Below are positions 23,938-32,954 of a stretch of 64,000 nucleotides of DNA, in pieces. The stretch spans positions 248,001 to 312,000 of the forward strand of contig NZ_CP108109.1 in assembly GCF_036199905.1 (NCBI RefSeq). The letters are read 5' to 3'. Position numbers and translations under genes: made by a program. Under the pieces are notes generated by a model, which worked only from the letters and a program-made list of their open reading frames with translations, ran no database searches and was not told the origin of the DNA. Each line of letters starts with the position of its first letter. Position 1 is the first letter of the stretch. This DNA comes from Streptomyces sp. NBC_00223 (GTDB taxonomy: Bacteria; Actinomycetota; Actinomycetes; Streptomycetales; Streptomycetaceae).

Positions 23938-25311
23938 ATGTCCCTCGTTCCACTCTCCGAGACCGTGTCCGCGCTGATCCCCCGCGCCCGCGCCGAGCTG
24001 GCCGAACTCGTGTCGTTCGCCTCGGTGGCCGACGAGCGGCAGTTCCCGAGGAGCGAGTGCGAGAAGGCGGCCGACTGGGTGGCCGCGGCACTGCGCCAGG
24101 ACGGCTTCCAGGACGTGGCTCTGCTCGACACGCCCGACGGCACCCAGTCGGTCTACGGCTTCCTGCCCGGACCGGCGACCGCGCCGACCGTGCTGCTGTA
24201 CGCGCACTACGACGTGCAGCCGCCGCTGGACGAGTCGGCGTGGCTGTCACCGCCGTTCGAGCTGACCGAGCGGGACGGCCGCTGGTACGGGCGCGGCGCG
24301 GCGGACTGCAAGGGCGGGCTGCTGATGCACCTCACCGCGCTGCGGGCGCTGGCGGAGCAGGGCGGGGTGCCGGTGAACATCAAGGTGATCGTGGAGGGTT
24401 CCGAGGAGCAGGGCACGGGCGGGCTGGAGCGGTACGCCGAGCTGCACCCCGAGCTGCTGGCCGCCGACGCCGTCGTGATCGGTGACGCGGGCAACTTCCG
24501 GCTGGGCCTGCCCACGGTCACCTCGTCGCTGCGCGGCATGGTGCTGATGGAGGTGCGGGTGGCGACGCTGGAGGGCAATCTGCACTCCGGGCAGTTCGGC
24601 GGTGCCGCCCCCGACGCGCTGGCCGCGCTGATCCGCATGCTCTCCTCGCTGCGGGACGAGAGCGGCGCCACGACGATCGACGGCCTCGACAACACCGGTG
24701 AGTGGACCGGGCTCGGCTACGAGGAGGACGACTTCCGGCGGGACGCCAGAGTTCTCGACGGGGTGGAGCTGGTCGGCACCGGCAGCATCTCGGACCGGCT
24801 GTGGGCCCGCCCGGCGGTGACCGTTCTCGGCATCGACGCGCCCGCGGTGGTCGGCGCCACCCCGTCCGTACAGGCGGCGGCCGGCGCCCTGGTGAGCGTC
24901 CGGGTGCCGCCGGGCTTCGACGCAGGTAAGAGCGCCGAGGCGCTGACGGCCCATCTGCGGGCGGCGGCGCCCTGGGGTGCCAAGGTCGAGGTGACGCAGC
25001 GGGGCAGCGGGCAGCCGTTCGCCGCGGACACCGAGAGCCCGGCGTACACGGCCATGGCGGCGGCGATGCGCGAGGCGTACGGCGAGGACATGGCGGTGGC
25101 GGGCCAGGGCGGTTCGATCCCGCTGTGCAACACGCTGGCCACCCTCTACCCGTTGGCGGAGATCCTGCTGATCGGCCTGAGCGAGCCGGACGCGCAGATC
25201 CACGCGGTCAACGAAAGCGTCTCGCCGCAGGAGTTGGAGCGCCTGTCGCTGACGGAGGCGCTCTTCCTGCGGCGTTACGCGGCCTCCCACCCCGCGTCCG
25301 CCGGGGCCTGA
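23938..25311 (+). CDS. M20-family dipeptidase/carboxypeptidase
   Basis: A 457-residue zinc peptidase. Metal ligands and catalytic residues are in AHYDVQP, GRGAADCKGG, VEGSEEQGTGG and GDAGN, and the last His ligand is in DAQIHAVNE. A dimerisation domain with TLEGNLHSGQFGG is inserted in the middle. It acts on dipeptides or N-acyl amino acids in the cytoplasm. The ATG at 23938 follows AAGGAG with 5-nt spacing. It is followed by a hairpin terminator. Confidence 0.93.
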   Translation: MSLVPLSETVSALIPRARAELAELVSFASVADERQFPRSECEKAADWVAAALRQDGFQDVALLDTPDGTQSVYGFLPGPATAPTVLLYAHYDVQPPLDESAWLSPPFELTERDGRWYGRGAADCKGGLLMHLTALRALAEQGGVPVNIKVIVEGSEEQGTGGLERYAELHPELLAADAVVIGDAGNFRLGLPTVTSSLRGMVLMEVRVATLEGNLHSGQFGGAAPDALAALIRMLSSLRDESGATTIDGLDNTGEWTGLGYEEDDFRRDARVLDGVELVGTGSISDRLWARPAVTVLGIDAPAVVGATPSVQAAAGALVSVRVPPGFDAGKSAEALTAHLRAAAPWGAKVEVTQRGSGQPFAADTESPAYTAMAAAMREAYGEDMAVAGQGGSIPLCNTLATLYPLAEILLIGLSEPDAQIHAVNESVSPQELERLSLTEALFLRRYAASHPASAGA

Positions 25312-25349
25312 CGGGCCGGGCCGCTCCCGCCGCCTCGCGCCGCCTCGCG

Positions 25350-25375
25350 CCGGGTGCCGGGCACGCGGCACCCGG
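25350..25375. terminator. Hairpin terminator between convergent genes
   Basis: A 10-bp stem around CGGGTGCCG/CGGCACCCG with a 6-nt loop lies between the M20 gene and the opposing NUDIX fusion gene. Confidence 0.7.
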
Positions 25376-25406
25376 GAGCCCCGGGGGGACGGCGGACGGG
25401 GGCCGC

Positions 25407-26441
25407 TCACTCCGCCGGGTGACCGGCTTCGAGGTTGAGGGGGCGGCCCTGTTCGCGGGCGCGCAGGGCCCAGCGCAGCCGGTCCAGCCGGACCGGCGGC
25501 AGCAGATCGGCGGCCTCGTCCTCCGTGACGAACCGCCATGCGCGCAGTTCGGCGTCGGGCAGCAGCAGCCGGCTCCGGTCGGCGGACGGCATCCGGCCGC
25601 CGTCGAAGAGCAGCCGCAGTCCGCCGTGGCCGGGCGGCTGCGGGGGTTCCCAGTCCACGACGAGGAGTTCGAGCCCGCCGGTGAGTTCGATGCCGAGTTC
25701 TTCTGCGACTTCGCGGTGGCCGGCCCGGGCGGGTGACTCACCGCGTTCCACCACCCCGCCGGGGAACTCCCAGCCGGGCTTGTACGTGGGGTCGACCAGC
25801 AGCACCCGGTCGTCGTCGTCGAAGAGCAGCACCCCGGCGGCCACGGTCTCGCCGCGCGGCTCCGGGGTCTGTACGATGCCGCAGGCCCCCTCCCCGGCGC
25901 CGACCGCCTCGGCGATCCGCAGCGCGGTCTCCCGGGGTGTCAGCCCGGCGGTACACAGGGAGTACGCGTCCTGCGCGAGCCAGGACAGCGCGGCCCGGTA
26001 GTCGGCGATACGGTCGAGCGCCCAGCGGCGGGCGATCTCATTGACCTCGGCGTTGTCCGGATTGTCGGCCCGGGCGGTGATCCATGCGCGCAGGATCGTT
26101 TCTCCTGGATCGAGCAGCACATGACGGACGTCGATGCCCCGGGAGGCGAGTCCGCCGAAGATCTCGTCGCGGTGCTCCTGGTGCAGCAGGGTCATCGGGG
26201 CGACGAGCACGCCGCCCAGTTCGTCGAGCAGCGCCGCGGCGGTCTCGACCACCATACGGCGCCAGATGGCAAGGTCCTGGTAGTCGGTCACTTCCTGGAG
26301 TCGCTTCTCGGGCAGCAGTTGGCGCAGACATCCGCCGACCGCCTCGGGGTCGTAGAGAGTGCTGTCCGGTATCAGGTCCAGCAATTCACGTGCCGCGCTG
26401 GTCTTTCCCGCGCCGAACGCCCCGTTCACCCAGATGATCAC
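25407..26441 (-). CDS. TmrB-like P-loop domain fused to a NUDIX hydrolase
   Basis: A 344-residue fusion. Residues 1 to about 180 resemble the tunicamycin-resistance protein TmrB: VIIWVNGAFGAGKTSAA at the very start is a P-loop, and YDPEAVGG is a typical second motif. Residues from about 200 to 320 are a NUDIX domain with a complete box (G-x5-E-x7-REVAEELGI) and EFPGG before it. TmrB binds ATP and tunicamycin; NUDIX enzymes split nucleoside diphosphate derivatives. The fusion might act on a modified nucleotide or nucleoside drug. The GTG at 26441 follows AAGGGGG with 5-nt spacing. The GNAT-AAA gene lies upstream on the same strand. Confidence 0.88.
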   Translation of the reverse strand: MIIWVNGAFGAGKTSAARELLDLIPDSTLYDPEAVGGCLRQLLPEKRLQEVTDYQDLAIWRRMVVETAAALLDELGGVLVAPMTLLHQEHRDEIFGGLASRGIDVRHVLLDPGETILRAWITARADNPDNAEVNEIARRWALDRIADYRAALSWLAQDAYSLCTAGLTPRETALRIAEAVGAGEGACGIVQTPEPRGETVAAGVLLFDDDDRVLLVDPTYKPGWEFPGGVVERGESPARAGHREVAEELGIELTGGLELLVVDWEPPQPPGHGGLRLLFDGGRMPSADRSRLLLPDAELRAWRFVTEDEAADLLPPVRLDRLRWALRAREQGRPLNLEAGHPAE

Positions 26442-26697
26442 GGTGCCCCCTTCTCCGTTGACCCCTACGAATTGCCCGTTTCCTCGGCCCCGGCAAACGC
26501 GCCAAGCCGGGCGGCGGCGCGTACTGGCAGTAACGGGGGGCGCGGGAAGGCGCAAGGAGGGCGCAGACCGGGGCGCCCCCGAGCGGCCGGTCCGGATACG
26601 GGACAGCCGGGCGCCGGGCCGTGCGACGGCGGGCCCGCGGCGCGAAGGACACGCCGGGCCAGGGGGCGTTCGGAGAGTTGACGAGGACGACGCAGCG

Positions 26698-27978
26698 TCA
26701 CATACGGACGTAGCGCTCGATGTCCTCGTGGAACTCGGTGAGCGCCTGCTCGGTGAGGGTGGGGCGGGTGTCGGCGATGGCGGTGAGGTAGTCGTCGGTA
26801 CCGGCCGGCGCGTCCTGGCGGTCGACGACTTCGCGTTCGAAGGCGGCGTGGGCGCCCTTGCGGGCGGCGAACTCGATATCGGCCGGTGTGAACATCTCAC
26901 TGGCCGCCACGAGCCGCTGGAGCTCCACCCCGTCGGCCACGGGCCCGAGGTAACGCTGCCAGATCGCCGCCCGGGCGGCCGGGTCGGGGGGACCGACCGG
27001 AATCACGTAGTCGAATCGCCCGGGGCGCAGGAAGGCCGGGTCGAGGGAGCGGACGGAGTTGGTCGCGCAGATCAGCAGCCGGTCGTCGTGGTCGCGGAAC
27101 CCGGGAATCAGCTTGAGCAGTTCATTGGTGACCCCGTGTCCGGGGTCGGCGGCGAGCCCTGACCGGACGCCGGCGATCTCCTCGACCTCGTCGATGAAGA
27201 GCAGCACGGTCTCCAGTTCGGCCAGGTCGGTGAACGTGTCCCGCAGCGAGGTGGCCAGCCCGGCGGCGTCCCCGGCCGCGAGCCGGGAGGGGAAGAGTTC
27301 CACGAACGGCCAGTCGAGCCGGGAGGCGACTGCCTTGGCGAAACTGGTCTTGCCGGTGCCGGGCGGCCCGAAGAGGATCACCGATTTCGGCGGCGTCACC
27401 CCGTACCGGTCGGCGAGCGTCGGCTCGGCCAGCGGCAGTACGATCCGGCGCTCGATGGCCTCCTTCTCCCGCACCATGCCCGCGAGGTCGCCCCACAGGC
27501 CCTGCGGGAGCACCCGTCCGCCGAGTTCCGCGAGCAGACCCGCGTCGCTCGCGCCGAGGTGCTCGACCTTCTCGTAGTAGGTCAGTCCGTCGCGGGGCCG
27601 GTAGCCGGAGTTCTCCAGGGCGGCGGTGCCGGTGGCGTCCGGGACGAGCAGCGCGCCGATCCGGCGTACGCCGTGCACCCGCAGACGCCGCTCCAGCTCG
27701 GCGATCAGGGCGCTGCCGATACCGCGGTTGCGCCACATCGAGGCCAGGGCCAACAGGGTGATCCACCCCCGTTCGCCCTCGGCCCGGGCCACGGCCATGC
27801 CCACCATCTCCTCGCCCACCACCGCGACCACGGCGGGCCCGCCGTTCCTGGCCACGGCCATGACCTCGGAGATCGGGAACACGGGGGGCGGGTCGTCCGT
27901 CTGCTGGCCTTGGTCCCAGATCTGGATCGCGCGGTCCAGGTCGTCGTCACGGAAGTCCCGCAGCCGCCACGTCGGCAT
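26698..27978 (-). CDS. GNAT acetyltransferase fused to a classic AAA+ ATPase
   Basis: A 426-residue two-domain protein. Residues 1 to about 140 are a GNAT domain with the acetyl-CoA loop RNRGIGSAL (83-91) and a C-terminal LENSGYRPRDGLTYYEK. Residues from about 165 are a complete AAA domain: Walker A GPPGTGKT (204-211), Walker B LLFIDEVEE (259-267), sensor-1 Asn307 in ICATNS, and arginine fingers in FLRPGRFDY. That module belongs with the FtsH/Vps4/proteasomal-ATPase type that unfolds or remodels proteins. The natural reading is ATP-driven handling of a partner that is also acetylated. I know of no characterised member. Confidence 0.9.
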   Translation of the reverse strand: MPTWRLRDFRDDDLDRAIQIWDQGQQTDDPPPVFPISEVMAVARNGGPAVVAVVGEEMVGMAVARAEGERGWITLLALASMWRNRGIGSALIAELERRLRVHGVRRIGALLVPDATGTAALENSGYRPRDGLTYYEKVEHLGASDAGLLAELGGRVLPQGLWGDLAGMVREKEAIERRIVLPLAEPTLADRYGVTPPKSVILFGPPGTGKTSFAKAVASRLDWPFVELFPSRLAAGDAAGLATSLRDTFTDLAELETVLLFIDEVEEIAGVRSGLAADPGHGVTNELLKLIPGFRDHDDRLLICATNSVRSLDPAFLRPGRFDYVIPVGPPDPAARAAIWQRYLGPVADGVELQRLVAASEMFTPADIEFAARKGAHAAFEREVVDRQDAPAGTDDYLTAIADTRPTLTEQALTEFHEDIERYVRM

Positions 27979-28492
27979 CGCCCACCGCCTCACCATTCCG
28001 GCCCCCCACCCATTCTCCCCACCCCCACCAGCCCATGCAGCCCCACAGCTCCCGGACAGCGAGCCACCTCCCGCCATCCAGGCGCGTACGGACGGCGGGC
28101 GTACGACCGCGCGCGGGCGGCGGGCGGATAGGGGGGGCGGGCGTGCAGCCGCGACGGCCCGACATCCTCCCCGCACACCGGGCGGGCAGCGGGCATGCGG
28201 GCTGGGGTGCGGACGTGCGGCGGCAGGCGCGCAGAGGCGCGGCCTCCAGGCGTGCGTGCAAGCGTGCGGGCGTGCGGACGCCGACGGTGCTGTACCCCCA
28301 CGGGAAGACCGTCAGCCGACAACGAACCGAAACGGGTGGTGCGGGCGGGAAACACCCCCACGACGAACGCGCCACCCGCCAACGGCGAACACGCCCCCAC
28401 CACCCCCGGCGCAACGCCGCACGCACTCGCGCACCCGCACAAGCGCGCGCCCCGCGCTCAGGCGAGCCCACCACCCCCAACGGAGCCCGAGG
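27979..28492. other. 514-bp intergenic region without a recognised gene
   Basis: This stretch upstream of the GNAT-AAA gene is GC-rich with short G/C and GCGTGCGGGC-like runs. Third-position bias is absent in all six frames, and I see no promoter, hairpin terminator or RNA gene that I can defend. Confidence 0.6.
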
Positions 28493-29461
28493 CTACCGCG
28501 CTCGAAACCCCTCCACCCCCAACGCCAGCCCCGCGGCGGCCGCCGCCCCCACCAGCCCCGCGTCGGTCCCGAGCTTCGCCGGCACCACCTCCACCCCCGC
28601 CGCGAACGACAGCGTCGCGTACCGCGTCAGATGCTCCCGCAGAGGATCGAACAGCACCGGCCCCGCCCCCGCGACCCCGCCGCCGATCACGGCGACATGG
28701 ATCTCGACCAGCGTCGCCGTCGCCGCGATCCCCGCGGCCAGCGCCTGCGCCGCCCGGTCGAAGGACGCCAGCGCGACGGGGTCGCCGCCCCGGGCCGACT
28801 CCGCGACCGCCGCGGCCGTGGCCTCGGCCCCGGCCGGCGGCCGCCAGCCCGCGTCGAGCGCGCGGCGGGCGATGTTCGGCCCGCTGGCGATCCGCTCCAC
28901 GCAGCCGCGCGACCCGCACGGGCACAGGTCGCCGTCGAGGTCGACGCTGATGTGCCCGATGTGCCCGGCGTTCCCCGTCGGCCCGGGCAGCAGATCGCCG
29001 CCGAGGACGAGACCGCCGCCGACTCCGGTCGAGACCACCATGCACAGCGCGTTGTCGTAGCCGCGGGCCGCGCCCTGCCAGTGCTCGGCCGCGGTCATGG
29101 CGACGCCGTCGCCGGTGAGGACCACCGGCAGCCCGTCGGCCGCCCGTGACACCCGGGGCACCAGTGGGAAGTCGCGCCAGCCGGGCACGTTGACGGGGCT
29201 GACCGTGCCGTGCGCGGCGTCCACCGGGCCGGCGCTGCCGATGCCGACGGCCACCACGGCGGGCCACGACGAGGAGGCCCGCAGTTCGTCGAGTACGTCG
29301 GTCACCGCGCCGAGCACGGTCTCGCCGTCCGCGGCGGCGGGCGTCGGCCGCAGCGCCCGTACCGGCAACCGCCCCTCCGCGTCGACGAGGGCCCCGGCGA
29401 TCTTCGTACCGCCGATGTCCAGTGCGGCCACGAGTGGGCCGTTGGCGCCGTGGGGGTGCAT
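28493..29461 (-). CDS. ROK-family sugar kinase (glucokinase-like)
   Basis: A 322-residue kinase with the phosphate loop ALDIGGTKIAGAL near the N-terminus, VVSTGVGGGLVLGG, the sugar-binding GNAGHIGHISVD and the zinc motif CPCGSRGC. The N-terminal loop is intact, so it is a real kinase and not a repressor. It probably phosphorylates glucose, N-acetylglucosamine or N-acetylmannosamine. The ATG at 29461 has AGGAG upstream. It is divergent from a LacI gene with a LacI-type palindrome between them, so its substrate probably induces it through that regulator. Confidence 0.9.
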   Translation of the reverse strand: MHPHGANGPLVAALDIGGTKIAGALVDAEGRLPVRALRPTPAAADGETVLGAVTDVLDELRASSSWPAVVAVGIGSAGPVDAAHGTVSPVNVPGWRDFPLVPRVSRAADGLPVVLTGDGVAMTAAEHWQGAARGYDNALCMVVSTGVGGGLVLGGDLLPGPTGNAGHIGHISVDLDGDLCPCGSRGCVERIASGPNIARRALDAGWRPPAGAEATAAAVAESARGGDPVALASFDRAAQALAAGIAATATLVEIHVAVIGGGVAGAGPVLFDPLREHLTRYATLSFAAGVEVVPAKLGTDAGLVGAAAAAGLALGVEGFRAR

Positions 29462-29537
29462 CGCTCGGGGGCTCCTCTTCGTCACATGACACCGGGGTTC
29501 CGCGGCGGCGGCCCCGGGGGTAGTCTCGCCTGACTCT

Positions 29538-29549
29538 GACAACGTTGTC
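29538..29549. promoter_or_regulatory. LacI-type operator
   Basis: GACAACGTTGTC is a perfect 12-bp palindrome with a central CG, as in LacI/GalR operators. It lies between the divergent ROK kinase and LacI genes. Confidence 0.8.
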
Positions 29550-29578
29550 CATCTCTTGCCGCAGGGAATACTACGACC

Positions 29579-30601
29579 GTGACACAAACGCCTGGCCGTA
29601 CCCCCCGGCCGACCATGAAGGATGTCGCCGCGCGAGCGGGCGTGGGACTCAAGACCGTCTCCCGCGTGGTGAACGAGGAACCGGGTGTCACACCCGAGAC
29701 CGTCGCTCGTGTGCAGTCCGCGATCGACGCGCTCGGCTTCCGCCGCAACGACAGCGCGCGCCTGCTGCGCACCCGGCGCACCGCCAGCGTCGGGCTGGTC
29801 CTCGAAGACCTCGCCGACCCCTTCTACGCGGCGCTCAGCCGCGCGGTCGAGGATGTGGCGCGGGCGCACGGCGCCCTGTTGTTCACCGGTTCGAGCGCCG
29901 AGGACCCGCGCCGCGAGCAGGAGCTGGTGCTGGCGTTCTGCGCCCGCCGGGTGGACGGTCTGGTGGTCGTCCCCGCCGGCGACGACCACCGCTATCTGAG
30001 CCCGGAGATCGAGGCGGGCGTGGCCACCGTCTTCGTCGACCGGCCGGCCGGCAAGCTGGACGCGGATGTCGTCCTGACCGACAACGCGGGCGGCACCCGT
30101 GACGGCGTGGCCCATCTGATCGCCCACGGCCACCGCAGGATCGGCTTCATCGGCGACCAGTCGGGCATCCACACCGCAGCCGAGCGCCTGCGCGGCTACC
30201 GCGAGGCGATGGCCGACGCCGGGCTGCCGACCAGGCCCGAGTGGTACGCGATGGGTCCCACCACCCCGGATCGGGTACGGGCCTCGCTGGCGGCCATGCT
30301 GTCCGGCCCGGAGCCGGTCACCGCCCTGTTCGCGGGCAACAACCGCGTCACCGTCACGGCGGTCCGCGTCCTGTCCGGCCACCCCCGGCCGGTCGCCCTG
30401 GTCGGCTTCGACGACTTCGAGCTGGCCGATCTGCTGAACCCCCCGGTCACCGTGGTCGCCCAGGACGCCCCCGGACTCGGCCGCAGTGCCGCCCAGCTTC
30501 TCTTCCGGCGCCTGGACGGCCTGACCCCGGACGAACCCAGCCGGGTCGAGCTCCCGGCCCGGCTGATCCCGCGCGGCTCCGGCGAGATCCCCCCGTCGTG
30601 A
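29579..30601 (+). CDS. LacI-family transcriptional regulator
   Basis: A 340-residue regulator with a LacI helix-turn-helix (about 13-33: MKDVAARAGVGLKTVSRVVN) and hinge, then a periplasmic-binding-protein-like effector domain (VGLVLEDLADPFYAALSRAV, VDGLVVVPAG, GHRRIGFIGDQ, ALVGFDDFELADLL). The start is a GTG with CAGGGA upstream. It should repress itself and the divergent sugar kinase through the palindrome at 29538-29549. Confidence 0.95.
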   Translation: MTQTPGRTPRPTMKDVAARAGVGLKTVSRVVNEEPGVTPETVARVQSAIDALGFRRNDSARLLRTRRTASVGLVLEDLADPFYAALSRAVEDVARAHGALLFTGSSAEDPRREQELVLAFCARRVDGLVVVPAGDDHRYLSPEIEAGVATVFVDRPAGKLDADVVLTDNAGGTRDGVAHLIAHGHRRIGFIGDQSGIHTAAERLRGYREAMADAGLPTRPEWYAMGPTTPDRVRASLAAMLSGPEPVTALFAGNNRVTVTAVRVLSGHPRPVALVGFDDFELADLLNPPVTVVAQDAPGLGRSAAQLLFRRLDGLTPDEPSRVELPARLIPRGSGEIPPS

Positions 30602-30629
30602 CACCGCCCGGCGCCCGGCCCGGGGACGC

Positions 30630-30667
30630 GCCGGCCCCCGTACGCGCGGGGGCGTACGGGGGCCGGC
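30630..30667. terminator. Perfect 16-bp bidirectional terminator
   Basis: Arms 30630-30645 and 30652-30667 are perfectly complementary around a 6-nt loop. It separates the convergent LacI and etfA genes. Confidence 0.85.
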
Positions 30668-30683
30668 GGGAGCGTGCGGCGGG

Positions 30684-31646
30684 TCAGCCCTTGCGGGCCT
30701 TGACCTCCTCGGTGAGCTGCGGGACGACCTGGAAGAGGTCGCCGACCACGCCGTAGTCGACCAGGTCGAAGATCGGGGCCTCGGCGTCCTTGTTGACGGC
30801 CACGATGGTCTTCGAGGTCTGCATGCCGGCCCGGTGCTGGATGGCGCCGGAGATGCCGTTGGCGATGTAGAGCTGCGGGGAGACCGACTTGCCGGTCTGG
30901 CCCACCTGGTTGCTGTGCGGGTACCAGCCCGCGTCCACCGCGGCGCGCGAGGCGCCGACGGCCGCGCCGAGGGCGTCGGCCAGGGCCTCGATGACCGAGA
31001 AGTTCTCGGCGCCGTTGACCCCGCGGCCGCCGGAGACCACGATCGCGGCCTCGGTCAGCTCGGGGCGGCCGGTGGACTCGCGCGGGGTGCGGGCGACGAC
31101 CTTGGTGCCGGTGGCCAGCGGGCCGAAGGTCACCTCCAGCGGCTCGACGGTGCCGGCCGCGGGCGCCGCCTCGACGGGCGCGGAGTTGGGCTTGACGGTG
31201 ATGACCGGGATGCCGCGGCTGACCCGGGAGCGGGTGGTGAAGGCGGCGGCGAACGCCGACTGCGTGGCGACCGGGCCCTGGTCGCCGGCCTCCAGGTCGA
31301 TGGCGTCGGTGATGACGCCCGAGCCGAGCCGCAGTGCGAGCCGGGCGGCGATCTCCTTGCCCTCGGCGGAGGAGGGCACCAGGACCGCGACCGGCTCGAC
31401 GGCCGCGGCGGCGGCCTGGAGGGCGTCCACCTTCGGTACGACGAGGTAGTCGGCGAACTCCGGCGCGTCGGCGGCGAGCACCCGGACCGCGCCGTGCTCG
31501 GCGAGCACCGGCGCGGCGCTCTCGGCGCCCGGGCCGAGGTGGACGGCGACCGGCTCGCCGATACGGCGGGCCAGCGTGAGCAGTTCGAGGGTCGGCTTGC
31601 GGACGGCACCGTCCACGTGGTCGACGTAGACGAGGACTTCAGCCAT
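30684..31646 (-). CDS. etfA: Electron transfer flavoprotein alpha subunit
   Basis: A 320-residue EtfA. The N-terminal half is the Rossmann-like domain, and the C-terminal half carries the FAD-binding region with [46 protein letters not shown] and [14 protein letters not shown]. With EtfB it passes electrons from acyl-CoA and other flavin dehydrogenases to the quinone pool. It follows etfB by 107 nt on the same strand, and AGGAGAGC precedes the ATG. The two are one transcription unit ending at the terminator at 30630-30667. Confidence 0.97.
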   Translation of the reverse strand: MAEVLVYVDHVDGAVRKPTLELLTLARRIGEPVAVHLGPGAESAAPVLAEHGAVRVLAADAPEFADYLVVPKVDALQAAAAAVEPVAVLVPSSAEGKEIAARLALRLGSGVITDAIDLEAGDQGPVATQSAFAAAFTTRSRVSRGIPVITVKPNSAPVEAAPAAGTVEPLEVTFGPLATGTKVVARTPRESTGRPELTEAAIVVSGGRGVNGAENFSVIEALADALGAAVGASRAAVDAGWYPHSNQVGQTGKSVSPQLYIANGISGAIQHRAGMQTSKTIVAVNKDAEAPIFDLVDYGVVGDLFQVVPQLTEEVKARKG

Positions 31647-31753
31647 GGGATTGCTCTCCTGCGGATTCGATTGCGGGGCGCGGGCGGTGCGGCGGCCGGT
31701 GACGGCCGCCGGGGGAACGCTTCTCAGAGGGATGTCCGGAGATCATCGGGACA

Positions 31754-32539
31754 TCAGATGAACTTCTGCGAAGCGAGGAATTCCGCCAGTTGCTTGCCGC
31801 CCTCGCCCTCGTCCTTGACGATCGTGCCCGCGGTGCGGGCGGGCCGCTGCGTGGCGTCATCGACGGCGGTCCAGGCGCCGGCCAGACCCACATCGGCCGG
31901 GTCGATGCCCAGGTCGGCCAGGTCGAGCGCCTCCACCGGCTTCTTCTTCGCGGCCATGATGCCCTTGAAGGACGGGTAACGCGCCTCGCCCGACTGGTCG
32001 GTCACGGAGACCAGCGCGGGCAGGGACGCCTCCAGCTGCTCGCTGGCGGCGTCGCCGTCACGGCGGCCGGTGACCTTGCCGTCGGCCACCGAGACCTCGG
32101 ACAGCAGGGTGACCTGCGGGATGCCCAGGCGCTCGGCGAGCAGCGCGGGCACCACGCCCGCGGTGCCGTCGGTGGACGCCATGCCGGTGACGACCAGGTC
32201 GTATCCGGCGTGCTCGATCGCCTTGGCGAGCACCAGCGACGTACCGATGACGTCGGTGCCGTGCAGCGCGTCGTCCTCGACGTGGATCGCCTTGTCCGCG
32301 CCCATCGAAAGCGCCTTGCGCAGCGCGTCCTTGGCGTCCTCCGGACCCACCGTCAGCACCGTGATCTCGGCGTCGTCGGCGGCGTCCGCGATCTGCAGCG
32401 CCTGCTCGACGGCGTACTCGTCCAGCTCCGACAGCAGGCCGTCGACCGCGTCGCGGTCGGTGGTCAGGTCCTCGGCGAAGTGACGGTCACCCGTGGCGTC
32501 GGGCACATACTTCACTGCGACTACGATCCTCAAGCTCAC
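31754..32539 (-). CDS. etfB: Electron transfer flavoprotein beta subunit
   Basis: A 261-residue EtfB, with IVVAVKYVPD at the start, EYAVEQALQI, the AMP-site region VVTGMASTDGTAGVVPALLAERLGIPQVT, and SFKGIMAAKKKP near the end. It binds AMP and partners with EtfA downstream. The start is a GTG with AGGAG 7 nt upstream. A promoter and operator-like palindrome lie about 150 nt upstream, leaving a leader of about 140 nt. Confidence 0.97.
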   Translation of the reverse strand: MSLRIVVAVKYVPDATGDRHFAEDLTTDRDAVDGLLSELDEYAVEQALQIADAADDAEITVLTVGPEDAKDALRKALSMGADKAIHVEDDALHGTDVIGTSLVLAKAIEHAGYDLVVTGMASTDGTAGVVPALLAERLGIPQVTLLSEVSVADGKVTGRRDGDAASEQLEASLPALVSVTDQSGEARYPSFKGIMAAKKKPVEALDLADLGIDPADVGLAGAWTAVDDATQRPARTAGTIVKDEGEGGKQLAEFLASQKFI

Positions 32540-32685
32540 GCCTGCTCTCCTACTGCGTTGTCCTGCACGTCTTCGTCAACTGCCCCGGACAGGCCCGGGG
32601 GCGACCCGGAATGTGCCCCTGACCCGCAGCATAGGCGCCCGCGGCGGCGGCTCAGCTCCGGGACGCAGCAACTGCCCCGACTGAG

Positions 32686-32701
32686 ATATTACTCGCCAGT
32701 A
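32686..32701 (-). promoter_or_regulatory. etf promoter with overlapping TACT/AGTA palindrome
   Basis: On the minus strand TAATAT (32691-32686) fits a -10 box. TACT-CGCC-AGTA (32690-32701) is an inverted repeat abutting it on the upstream side. TACT...AGTA sites are reminiscent of TetR-type regulators of fatty-acid catabolism in actinobacteria, which would fit etf; the regulator is not in this window. Confidence 0.5.
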
Positions 32702-32910
32702 GACCGAGTCGCCGGGCGTTCCGCAAGGCCGTCGCGATGTGATGTGCCCGACGCCGGGGCGCGCAAGGGCGCGGACGGGCACGAAAGAGCGCGTCCGGGC
32801 CTGCCGGGCCGTCAGACCCGGTCGGCGGCCGGCCCGCGGCCCGGGTACGGCCCGGCCGGGCGCGCCGGATTCGGACGCGGCGGGACCCGCGGTCGGGACG
32901 GGTCCGGGGC

Positions 32911-32943
32911 TCGTACGGACCCTGACGCAGGCAGATCCGTACG
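32911..32943. terminator. Hairpin after the flavin reductase gene
   Basis: CGTACGGA (32912-32919) and TCCGTACG (32936-32943) can pair across a 16-nt loop. It starts just downstream of the flavin reductase stop at 32955 on the minus strand. Confidence 0.5.
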
Positions 32944-32954
32944 CGGGCCCGGGT

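Larger units (their letters stand above)
32540..32954. other. 415-bp intergenic region between the flavin reductase and etfB genes
   Basis: It holds the etf promoter and operator (32686-32701) in its left half and a terminator-like hairpin for the flavin reductase gene at its right end. The rest is GC-rich with no frame showing coding bias. Confidence 0.6.

Noticed and set aside
21077..23977. A 966-codon plus-strand frame spanning the TetR, F420 and geranylgeranyl-reductase genes
   Set aside because: It crosses three well-supported genes, is rich in Arg/Gly/Ala and shows no domain.
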